Below, one piece after another: positions 1 through 7,782 of a DNA stretch of 32,418 bases. The notes beneath the pieces were generated by a model. It did not search any database. It was not told where the DNA came from and worked only from the letters and a program-made list of their open reading frames with translations. The stretch comes from Gammaproteobacteria bacterium (lineage in GTDB: Bacteria > Pseudomonadota > Gammaproteobacteria > Ga0077554 > Ga007554), in assembly GCA_023266055.1 (NCBI GenBank), contig JAHFRW010000031.1, positions 1 to 32,418 of the forward strand, written 5' to 3'. A program made the translations under genes and the position numbers. The stretch's first letter is position 1. Every line of letters begins with the position of its first letter.

Positions 1-1
1 A

Positions 2-409
2 GTGCTGGCATATAGCCTGCTGAGTATCGCGGCCGTACAGGCCATTCTATTATGGATACAGGATCGGCAGTTGCGCAGCAAACATCCTGGCGGCTTCATA
101 CGCTCCCTGCCCCCCTTGCAAACCATGGAGACCCTGTTGTTTCAGATGATTGGTGTGGGCTTTGTTCTGCAAAGTTTATCGCTGGTGAGTGGTGCAGTTT
201 TTCTGGAAAATATGTTTGCCCAGCATCTGGCACACAAAACGGTGCTGTCGATTATTGCCTGGGTAGTATTTGCCGTGTTGTTATGGGGACGCTGGCACTT
301 TGGCTGGCGCGGTCGTACCGCGATCCGCTGGACATTAAGCGGGGCTGTGGCGCTGATGCTGGCCTACTTTGGCAGCAAGCTGGTACTGGAACTGGTACTG
401 CATCGTTAG
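2..409 (+). CDS. ypjD: YpjD/CcsA-like inner membrane protein, 3' part
   Basis: This is the C-terminal 135 residues of a multi-pass inner membrane protein of the CcsA/YpjD family (cytochrome c assembly protein superfamily). The reading frame is open at the window edge, so the GTG at position 2 is probably internal. At least three hydrophobic segments are visible, and the C-terminal stretch WGRWHFGWRGRTAIRW followed by a last membrane helix is typical of YpjD proteins. The family is related to the haem-handling CcsA/ResC proteins, but a haem role for YpjD itself is not established. The TAG stop (407-409) overlaps the stop of the convergent wspR gene, so the two genes leave no room for a terminator between them. 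The assignment is by recalled family resemblance; only the C-terminal part is visible. Confidence 0.8.
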   Translation: MLAYSLLSIAAVQAILLWIQDRQLRSKHPGGFIRSLPPLQTMETLLFQMIGVGFVLQSLSLVSGAVFLENMFAQHLAHKTVLSIIAWVVFAVLLWGRWHFGWRGRTAIRWTLSGAVALMLAYFGSKLVLELVLHR

Positions 410-1446
410 ATCACACCTTTTACTGCGGTAACATCAGAAAGGCAAAAACGGTTACGCCCGGTCTCTTTGGCCTTGTAAAGCGCCTCATCCGCCATTTCAA
501 TTAACGCCGCAGGAATGCCTCCCTCACGCGGCATGGTACTCGCCACGCCCAGACTAATCGTCACATGATCTGCCGTCTGGGAGTGGGTGTGCTCTACCTG
601 CAACGCCTCTACCGCGCTACGCAATTTTTCGGCGATCATTGCCGCGCCTTGCGGATCAGTATCCGGCAACACGATCACAAACTCTTCGCCACCATAACGT
701 GCCGCCACATCTGCCGCACGCTTCAGCTCACCATCCAGTGTACGTGCTACCCGTCTTAGACAGGCGTCTCCACCTTGATGTCCGTAATTGTCGTTATATG
801 CCTTGAAATGGTCAATATCAATCAGGATCAATGCCAGTCTTTTGCCATCCCGAGCAGCGCGCAACCATTCCTGCTCCAGATACTCATCAAAACGACGCCG
901 ATTGGCAATCCCGGTCAAGCCATCCAGGCTGGACAGACGCTGCAATTCGCTATTCTTCTTTTCAAGTTCGACCTGTAGATCACGCAATTCACGATAGGCC
1001 TCATCACGTTGCTGCTGAGCCATGTAACTGCGGGAATGCGCGCGAATACGCGCGACCACTTCAAGCTGATCCGGAAATTTGACCAGATAGTCAGTAGCCC
1101 CCAATTTAAAGGCTTCCTGTTTGGTCTTGGGATCTTCCCTGCTCGACAACACCACAATCGGCGTTGTTTTGGTAATCGGATTTGCACGGAAAAAACGCAG
1201 CAAGACCAGACCATCCACATCCGGCATGACCAGATCCTGCAAAATCACCGTGGGGCGAAACTCAATAGCCTCATTCATGGCACGGGTAGGGTCTGCACAA
1301 AAGCGTAATTCGATGTCGGGCTCCCCCTCCACCATGCGTTTCAACGCCTCTCCTACAATGTCCTGGTCATCAATAAGCAGGACGCGCGCGACATCTGCAG
1401 GCTCTGAAGCCATGGCTGACATGGCCGATCGATCCTTGTTACTCAT
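406..1446 (-). CDS. wspR: WspR: response regulator diguanylate cyclase
   Basis: Output protein of the Wsp pathway, expected to make cyclic di-GMP from two GTP once phosphorylated by WspE. The 346-residue protein has an N-terminal receiver domain (about 21-140; acidic pair at 26-27, phospho-acceptor D71 in the QDLVMP motif), a helical linker (about 145-172) and a GGDEF domain (about 173-340). The active-site motif is GGEEF at 252-256, the active form. An RxxD inhibitory site (R243-D246) lies five residues upstream, so product feedback inhibition is expected. The start overlaps the wspF stop by 4 nt, which implies translational coupling as the last gene of the operon. An alternative start at M9 or M12 is possible because the first 20 residues precede the receiver fold. 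Confidence 0.96.
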   Translation of the reverse strand: MSNKDRSAMSAMASEPADVARVLLIDDQDIVGEALKRMVEGEPDIELRFCADPTRAMNEAIEFRPTVILQDLVMPDVDGLVLLRFFRANPITKTTPIVVLSSREDPKTKQEAFKLGATDYLVKFPDQLEVVARIRAHSRSYMAQQQRDEAYRELRDLQVELEKKNSELQRLSSLDGLTGIANRRRFDEYLEQEWLRAARDGKRLALILIDIDHFKAYNDNYGHQGGDACLRRVARTLDGELKRAADVAARYGGEEFVIVLPDTDPQGAAMIAEKLRSAVEALQVEHTHSQTADHVTISLGVASTMPREGGIPAALIEMADEALYKAKETGRNRFCLSDVTAVKGVI

Positions 1447-2516
1447 AGTGCGTGTATCCTCACGTCCTTGGCTCCATGATTAATGTCGGCAATATCCTTA
1501 CAATACTTGATCAGGGCAGGGGCTATACTATCAATGGGTAATATGCTCACAGCCGCCTTCAGATCAGCCGCCGCTTTGGGCATACCATACACGATGCAAC
1601 TGGCTTCATCTTCGGCGATCGTATGCGCCCCACGCTCCCGTAACCGCAACAAGCCCCTTGCACCATCCCGGCCCATCCCCGTCAACAAGGCAGCGACCAG
1701 GCGACCTTTCCAGTGCTTTGCCACGCTATCAAAAAAAACATCTACCGACGGTCGATATGCAAGCTCCGAGGGGAAATGTGTATATCCCAAATATTGATTC
1801 GCATGCATCACCAGATGATTATTGGTTCCCGCCAACAAGACCGTACCCACCTCGGGACAATCACCTTCTTTGGCAAGACGCACATTCAGCGGAGACTGTT
1901 TATCCAGCCATGAGCTTAACTCGCCTGCAAATTGTGCATCCACATGCTGCACAATAATTACAGGAGCGGGGTAATCCGCAGGCAAATGAGACAGGATTTG
2001 CGCCAAAGCCTGCGGCCCTCCCGTCGATGAGCCAATAACCACCAGGCGGCGCGTCCCTTGCAAACCTGCATCACTTGGCAGTTTAAGACATGAAGACTGT
2101 GCAGGAGCAACACTTCGTGTCAATCGTTCAATAGTTTTCAGTTTGGCCTGAAATGTTTCGCAGCTTTCACAAGCGTAAATCTCGGCCTGCGGATAGAGTA
2201 CCGGTGTATTCACCGCATCCAATGCACCCGCGCCCATAGCCTCAAATACACCTGCTGCCTGATTGTCGATGGATGTAGTCACAATTAGAATCGGGCAAGG
2301 TGTTTTGGCCATAATGCGCCGCGTTGCCTCTGCACCATCCATTACGGGCATAAGAAGCCCCATCAAAATAAGATCAGGCTTATCCTCGGCACAGCGCCGC
2401 ACGGCTTCCTCACCATTATGCGCCACCCAGGCGACCTGATGAACACCCGTCGCGTGTACTCCACGACGCAGACTCTCTATTGACGACAATATATCATTCA
2501 CAATCGCAATTCTCAT
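1443..2516 (-). CDS. wspF: WspF: CheB-type methylesterase with Gly at the phospho-acceptor site
   Basis: Protein-glutamate methylesterase that should demethylate WspA and reset signalling. The 357-residue protein has a receiver domain (about 1-115) and a CheB catalytic domain (about 155-345). The esterase triad is present: S164 in GSSTGG, H191 in VQHVDA and D284 in TGMGRDG. The receiver is odd. The motif that should read M-D-L-x-M-P reads MGLLMP, so residue 53 is Gly (codon GGG, 2358-2360) where the phospho-acceptor Asp belongs. The rest of the domain (IVND at the N-terminus, VNTP near the end) resembles other WspF proteins. The gene overlaps wspE by 4 nt and wspR by 4 nt. Family identity is secure; the effect on regulation is inferred. 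Confidence 0.94.
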   Translation of the reverse strand: MRIAIVNDILSSIESLRRGVHATGVHQVAWVAHNGEEAVRRCAEDKPDLILMGLLMPVMDGAEATRRIMAKTPCPILIVTTSIDNQAAGVFEAMGAGALDAVNTPVLYPQAEIYACESCETFQAKLKTIERLTRSVAPAQSSCLKLPSDAGLQGTRRLVVIGSSTGGPQALAQILSHLPADYPAPVIIVQHVDAQFAGELSSWLDKQSPLNVRLAKEGDCPEVGTVLLAGTNNHLVMHANQYLGYTHFPSELAYRPSVDVFFDSVAKHWKGRLVAALLTGMGRDGARGLLRLRERGAHTIAEDEASCIVYGMPKAAADLKAAVSILPIDSIAPALIKYCKDIADINHGAKDVRIHAL

Positions 2517-5230
2517 GACACTGCCTCCCCGATCATATCGTGCACTGCCTGCAATAAAGTATCATCATGAAAGCTACCTTTGGTAAGATAGTAGTTCGCA
2601 CCCGCATTCAACCCACGATGACGATCCTCCATTCTATCTTTATAGGACACTATCATCACGGGGATGCTCTTGAATCTGGGGTCCTGCTTGATTAAACGAA
2701 CCATTTCAACGCCATCCATACGTGGCATATCTATATCCGTAACAACCAGATCATATTTACCATTGCGCACAGCATTCCAGCCATCCACACCGTCTATGGC
2801 GACATCTACTTTATAACCACTGTTTTCAAGAAGATTGCGCTCCACTTCGCGAACGGTAATGGAATCATCAACCACCAGAATATGTTTCCTTGCATCATGA
2901 TGCTCGGATATTTCAGCATCAATTCTATTAAGACGACCTTCCTTAACAATCTCCGCTATTGAATGCAACATATCATCGATATCGACAATTAAAACCGGGG
3001 AACCATCTTCCATGAGCGCCGCCGCACTAATATCCTTGACCTTACCCAATTTGCTGGGCAAGACATGAATCACCAAATCACGTTCACAAATAAAATTATC
3101 CACCACCAGGCCATAACAATTATCATGATCGCCTATAACGACTACAGAGAGGTTATCCTTCGAATCCACATCACTTTTCACATCCATAATCTGGGCGGCG
3201 GAAACCAGGCCAACATGCCGTCCATCAACATGCAAATACTGATTCCCTTCAATGGACTCAACACTGGATTTATCCGGGCGCAAAATACGCTGAATACGGA
3301 CCAATGGAAAAGCATAAGGTTCATTAGCAATACCCACCAGCAATGCCGGAATCACAGACAACGTCAACGGCAACTGCATCTGGAAACGTGTACCCTTGCC
3401 AAACTGTGATGTCAAACGCACCATACCACGCATTTTCTGCACTGTATCATGCACAACATCCAGACCTACGCCACGACCAGAGATTTCTGTAACCGCATCG
3501 CGAGTGGTGAAACCCGGCAGAAAAAGAAATGCCAATAGCTCTTCTTCTGTCAGTTTAACTGCCATTTCAGGTGACACCAGACCCCGACCCAGCACTTTGG
3601 CACGCAATTTCTCTACATTCACACCTCGTCCATCATCTTCAATGACGATAGATAACATGCCGGCCTGATGATAAGCAGACAAACGCAATGTACCTTTTGC
3701 AGGCTTCCCTGCCAGGGCACGCTCGTCGGGAGATTCAATACCATGATCTACCGCATTGCGTAACAAATGGTTAAGCGGAGCTTCCATTTTATCCAGGATC
3801 TCCCTGTCTACCATGGTATCCTGCCCTTTAATATCCAGATGAACATCTTTTCCCAGCGAACGCGCGACATCACGTACCATTCTCGAAAAGCCATGCACAC
3901 CATCCACAAAAGGACGCATTCGGCTTGTTACCACTTCACGTCGCAAGCGCCATGACAGATTACTCAAGCGATTATCAAAAGATTCCAACTCGGACAAACG
4001 CTCCGCAAGAAATTCACGGCACGCAGATACTTTATGCTGAATTTCCCGCAAAGATGAATGAACCTTATTACCACTTTCATCAGAACCTATACTTTCCGAT
4101 AATTTATCAATCAATCCCACCAACTCCACCTGTCGGCGCTTAAGACGCAACATGGATTTAGCGTAAGGCTGCAACCAGTTCGACTCAATCATGGCCTCGC
4201 CAGCCAATCCCATCAAACGATTAAGTTGGTCTGTGCTTATTCTTAATACCCTGTCCTTGGATGAAGTTTCAGACACTTTGGCTGGGGAAGGTATCACGGC
4301 AGGACTATCAACAACGGTAGATTTTGCATTGTCTTTAAGGATCACTTCACCAGACAATATTGACTTCAACATCAATAACAAATCATCATATGTTTTTTTA
4401 TGTTGCCTCATCCACTCATCAATGGACTCTTCCAGAGTAGTGATGCGGGATATCATATCAATACCCTTCAACAAGGCATCAACATAACTCGCATTAAAAA
4501 CAAGCTTTCCTGTCTGCGCAGCAACAAAGCTATCCTCCATTAAATGTGCCACCTCGACGATGGAATGCATGCCTACAAGCCGCGCCGCTCCCTTAATGGA
4601 ATGTGCAGCACGCATCAGAGATTCGAGATGCCTGGTTGCCGACGGGTCCTGCTCAAGAGACAACAACCCTTCAGTTAAAACAGTAGCCTGCTGCTCCACC
4701 TCTGAGCGGAACAAGGCCAACATTGTTGGGTCTATCGAGGCCACACCTTTAGAACCCTCTTCCTGGGTCACCCTTTCTCCGTCAGATTGCCTCTTTCCAC
4801 TCTCACCAACATCTTCTTTAACAAGAATGGGGGAAGTTGACAAGATTTTAACGAGGGAACTCACCATATCATCAAGCATCTTCTGATTTTTTGATGCCCA
4901 TGATTCTGGTGATTCCTGCAAGAGACCAATTCGAGCCAGAATGTCAGTACATTGCAGCAACACTTCAATGCTGTCGGCACCAAGAATTAATTTTCCCTGC
5001 TGGGCCGCAACGAAAACATCCTCCATGGCATGAGAAATTCTGGCAGCAGGCGGCACATCCACCAATTTGGATGCGCCCTTGATCGAATGAGCGGCTCTCA
5101 TTAAATCATCCAGCCGCTCACTCTCGGTGGGATCCTGCTCCAGCTTCAGAAGATTATCAGACAAGGTCATGGTTTGCTGCTCCACTTCAACACGGAACAA
5201 ATCAAACATGGAGAAATCGCCGGCATCCAT
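2513..5230 (-). CDS. wspE: WspE: hybrid CheA kinase with two Hpt domains and a receiver
   Basis: Central histidine kinase of the Wsp pathway, expected to phosphorylate WspR and normally WspF. The 905-residue order is Hpt1 (about 8-130, His48 in AAHSIKGA), Hpt2 (about 168-292, His210 in the same motif), a low-complexity linker (about 293-325), a dimerisation and CheA-type ATPase region (about 328-622, with N-box NAVDHG, EDDGRGV and the SGRGVGLDVV loop), a CheW-like domain (about 623-765) and a C-terminal receiver (about 783-903, D788/D789, phospho-acceptor D832, conserved K884). Well-known WspE proteins are shorter and, to my knowledge, have one Hpt. The two Hpt domains are clearly similar along their length, which suggests internal duplication. 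The start shares one base with the wspD stop (TAATG). Confidence 0.95.
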   Translation of the reverse strand: MDAGDFSMFDLFRVEVEQQTMTLSDNLLKLEQDPTESERLDDLMRAAHSIKGASKLVDVPPAARISHAMEDVFVAAQQGKLILGADSIEVLLQCTDILARIGLLQESPESWASKNQKMLDDMVSSLVKILSTSPILVKEDVGESGKRQSDGERVTQEEGSKGVASIDPTMLALFRSEVEQQATVLTEGLLSLEQDPSATRHLESLMRAAHSIKGAARLVGMHSIVEVAHLMEDSFVAAQTGKLVFNASYVDALLKGIDMISRITTLEESIDEWMRQHKKTYDDLLLMLKSILSGEVILKDNAKSTVVDSPAVIPSPAKVSETSSKDRVLRISTDQLNRLMGLAGEAMIESNWLQPYAKSMLRLKRRQVELVGLIDKLSESIGSDESGNKVHSSLREIQHKVSACREFLAERLSELESFDNRLSNLSWRLRREVVTSRMRPFVDGVHGFSRMVRDVARSLGKDVHLDIKGQDTMVDREILDKMEAPLNHLLRNAVDHGIESPDERALAGKPAKGTLRLSAYHQAGMLSIVIEDDGRGVNVEKLRAKVLGRGLVSPEMAVKLTEEELLAFLFLPGFTTRDAVTEISGRGVGLDVVHDTVQKMRGMVRLTSQFGKGTRFQMQLPLTLSVIPALLVGIANEPYAFPLVRIQRILRPDKSSVESIEGNQYLHVDGRHVGLVSAAQIMDVKSDVDSKDNLSVVVIGDHDNCYGLVVDNFICERDLVIHVLPSKLGKVKDISAAALMEDGSPVLIVDIDDMLHSIAEIVKEGRLNRIDAEISEHHDARKHILVVDDSITVREVERNLLENSGYKVDVAIDGVDGWNAVRNGKYDLVVTDIDMPRMDGVEMVRLIKQDPRFKSIPVMIVSYKDRMEDRHRGLNAGANYYLTKGSFHDDTLLQAVHDMIGEAVS

Positions 5231-5925
5231 TACGTAATTCCTCGCTCTAATGCCGGAAACAATAACGCATCATCAAGACAACCTATATAACGTTCCTCGC
5301 CACCCTCTTTCCACAACAACATGCCACAAAGATAGTCTTTTGCGCTATGTATTACCGTTGAAGGTGGCGCCAATAAGTCTCTAGCGGAATAACGCTGAAT
5401 ATCACGCACCTCACCTACAGGAAAGACATAGCGAACACCCTCCTTTGCTATGACTATCATCCGCTCGTAAATACCCTTGGAAACATTTGTTCCCTGCACT
5501 TCGCCCTTTTTTATATCCAGCAATTGTCCAAGAGAGACGCACAGTTGCAGCTCGCCACGTATATTAACCAAACCACGCAGTATTTTTCCACGTCTATGTG
5601 GAATGCTGTGTACACTACGAAATTGCACCACCTCCTGAAAGAGATTTGTCGGCAATCCCAACCACTCTTCACCAATTCTGAACACTACGATTGACGAGGT
5701 ATCATGTAGTTTTTTTTCGGATTTATTTTCAGCAAGAATATGCGCCTGCTCTTGCATATATTCAGGAGAAATATCCCTATCCAGCAATTGTCGTGCCGCA
5801 GAAGAATAAACCTTGCAATTGGAACAATGGACAACTTTCTCGAGCTCCGGACAACGTGGTCTGACATGGCCCCATACACCGATCTTATTCCAGCAGTCAT
5901 TGGTTTTTATATCTGGATTAGCCAT
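5230..5925 (-). CDS. wspD: WspD: CheW-like coupling protein with N-terminal Cys cluster
   Basis: Adaptor that should connect the WspA receptor to the WspE kinase. The 231-residue protein has a CheW domain from about residue 75 to the end (VFRIGEEWLGLP, then RGLVNIRGELQLCVSLGQLL). It is preceded by a separate N-terminal segment with cysteines at 11, 25, 34 and 37 and His33, arranged as CW..IG..G, RCPEL and HCSNCKVY. I recall similar cysteine motifs in other WspD-like CheW proteins. The spacing suggests metal or iron-sulfur binding, but no function is known to me. It lies 34 nt downstream of wspC and is coupled to wspE by a one-base stop/start overlap. The order matches the second CheW of Wsp operons. 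Confidence 0.93.
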   Translation of the reverse strand: MANPDIKTNDCWNKIGVWGHVRPRCPELEKVVHCSNCKVYSSAARQLLDRDISPEYMQEQAHILAENKSEKKLHDTSSIVVFRIGEEWLGLPTNLFQEVVQFRSVHSIPHRRGKILRGLVNIRGELQLCVSLGQLLDIKKGEVQGTNVSKGIYERMIVIAKEGVRYVFPVGEVRDIQRYSARDLLAPPSTVIHSAKDYLCGMLLWKEGGEERYIGCLDDALLFPALERGIT

Positions 5926-5959
5926 ACTTTACATCCATCAGTATCACCAAAAAAACAGG

Positions 5960-7261
5960 TCATTCAGACTCAGACAGGCGTCTGGCACGTGTTCGGTAGA
6001 TCGTTGCGGCCGCCAAATCACCTTGTCGTTCGGCGTGCCCTGCAAGGTGAATCAATGCCTGATAATGTTTCGGATCAAGGTACAGCGTCTTATGGAATAA
6101 TTCCCTTGCCGAACCAGAATCTCCTTGTGCCTCACGCACTACACCTAACAAATAATAAGCAGCACCAGAGTATGGATCATTCGCCAAATGCTGATCACAA
6201 AGCCGGGCGGCTTCAGTCAGATTTCCCTGGTCAGCCAATAATGCCGCTATCTTTAATAACTTCTCGCTGTCTTTATCCTCAATCGTTTTCTTATCGGAAA
6301 CTACTTCGACCTTGGAAATATTAACAACTTTGGGCATGGCAGCCTGAAGAGAAATACTGTTAGGGCGAAAAAAAAGGGAAGAATCACTTTTGTAAATACA
6401 ACCATCATCCATATTATTTCCAACCATATTGTTAGAATAAATGGTTTTGATAGTTTCTTTATTTTTTAATTTTTCAACTTTCCTATAGCAAAATGTTCCA
6501 GTTCTACGTACCAGAGAAAAAAAATCATGGTCAATACAGCCTGACTCCGCATGCCCTACAAAAAGCATACCTTGTTCGCTCATTAGACCATGTAATTTCA
6601 TCAAAGCTTTCGCCTGTGTAGGACGATCAAAATAGATCAATAAATTCCTGCAAAATATCGCATCATAAGCATATTCATTTGTCATGAAACTCTCATCCAA
6701 TAAATTTCCATGCCTGAATTGTACTGATTCACGAACCGGATCATTAATTCTATATCCGCCTTCTATCACATTGAAATACCGACTTACAGCGTCTCCTTCA
6801 TCCCCACGAAAAGAATTTCGTCCATAAAAACCCTGTCCAGCACGCGCTATGACCTTGGCGCTGATATCTACAGCATCAATGTGAAACTGATTTTTATTAA
6901 AACCAACATCCATCAAAACCATAGCGATGGAATAGGGCTCCTCTCCACTTGAACACGGCACGCTTAACACACGAAAAACCTGGCCATAATTAGACTTCAA
7001 CCACTCCATGGATGCATATTCAGCCAACAGCCGAAATGGTTCAACACCACGAAAAAACCACGTTTCCGGCACTGTAACCTCATCGATCAGCGCCTGCAGT
7101 TCTAATGATGAGCTCTTCAAAAGCGCAACATAGACATGCTTTTCAGAGATTCCACATTGCACCATACGTCTATTAATTGAACGTTCTACCGTGACAGATC
7201 CGATGGAAGAACTATCCAGTCCTATAGTTTTTTTAAGCAATTCCTCTATCTCTGTTGCCAT
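5960..7261 (-). CDS. wspC: WspC: CheR methyltransferase with C-terminal TPR
   Basis: SAM-dependent glutamate methyltransferase that should methylate WspA and raise pathway activity, opposing WspF. The 433-residue protein has the CheR N-terminal helical part and catalytic domain (about 1-270) with VPETWFFR, the SAM-binding motif CSSGEEPYSIAM, the VDIS motif and FCRNLLIYFD. A poorly conserved linker (about 275-330) follows, then about two tetratricopeptide repeats (about 335-425) ending in ARRLSESE. C-terminal TPRs are typical of WspC and are thought to mediate receptor or partner contacts. It starts 3 nt after the wspB stop, so co-translation is expected. The linker is AT-rich compared with its neighbours. 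Confidence 0.95.
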   Translation of the reverse strand: MATEIEELLKKTIGLDSSSIGSVTVERSINRRMVQCGISEKHVYVALLKSSSLELQALIDEVTVPETWFFRGVEPFRLLAEYASMEWLKSNYGQVFRVLSVPCSSGEEPYSIAMVLMDVGFNKNQFHIDAVDISAKVIARAGQGFYGRNSFRGDEGDAVSRYFNVIEGGYRINDPVRESVQFRHGNLLDESFMTNEYAYDAIFCRNLLIYFDRPTQAKALMKLHGLMSEQGMLFVGHAESGCIDHDFFSLVRRTGTFCYRKVEKLKNKETIKTIYSNNMVGNNMDDGCIYKSDSSLFFRPNSISLQAAMPKVVNISKVEVVSDKKTIEDKDSEKLLKIAALLADQGNLTEAARLCDQHLANDPYSGAAYYLLGVVREAQGDSGSARELFHKTLYLDPKHYQALIHLAGHAERQGDLAAATIYRTRARRLSESE

Positions 7262-7264
7262 GCA

Positions 7265-7756
7265 TTAGTCATCCGCACCAATAACACCAACAGTCTCTTC
7301 ATGATGGTCATGGAACAAGACAGCCTGCATCGCACAAGGCAATATTTTCATGGTATTAATTACCTGAGTAATAGATCCATCACGGATGACCACATCACCC
7401 AAAAATGGTGTATCTTTTGTCACTACGCCTGAACTGACAAGATCGTGATCTGATATTTTTACGGTTTCAGTGGTTTTCTCAATCAATAGCCCCAGCAAAT
7501 AATAACGAGAATCATGCCCTCCCTGATAGTTCACCAGCACTATACGCGAGCTTATTCTGTCTCGCGACACATGAGAAGACATCAACAGTGTCAAGTCAAC
7601 CACGGGAACCGTCTTGCCACGATAATTAAGCAAGCCAGACACATATTCCGGGCCATGAGGAAAGTGCTTTAACGTCACATTAGGTAGAACCTCAACGATA
7701 TCACGCACGTTAATCCCATAACTATCACCACCCACATTGAATAACAAAATCATCAT
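7265..7756 (-). CDS. wspB: WspB: CheW-like coupling protein
   Basis: Scaffold protein linking WspA to WspE. The 163-residue protein is essentially one CheW domain: it opens directly with the strand MMILLFNVGGDSYGI, continues with the VLPNVTLKHFPHGPEYVSGLLNYRG region at about 25-50, and keeps the LGLLIEKTTETVKI strand near residue 90. The short His/Glu-rich tail HDHHEETVGVIGADD is not part of the fold. It lies 26 nt after wspA and 3 nt before wspC. Two ATG codons stand at the start; I kept the first. Position in the operon separates it from WspD, which has the extra Cys-rich N-terminus. Confidence 0.92.
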   Translation of the reverse strand: MMILLFNVGGDSYGINVRDIVEVLPNVTLKHFPHGPEYVSGLLNYRGKTVPVVDLTLLMSSHVSRDRISSRIVLVNYQGGHDSRYYLLGLLIEKTTETVKISDHDLVSSGVVTKDTPFLGDVVIRDGSITQVINTMKILPCAMQAVLFHDHHEETVGVIGADD

Positions 7757-7782
7757 GTGACTATTTTCCGCCTATGTCACGG

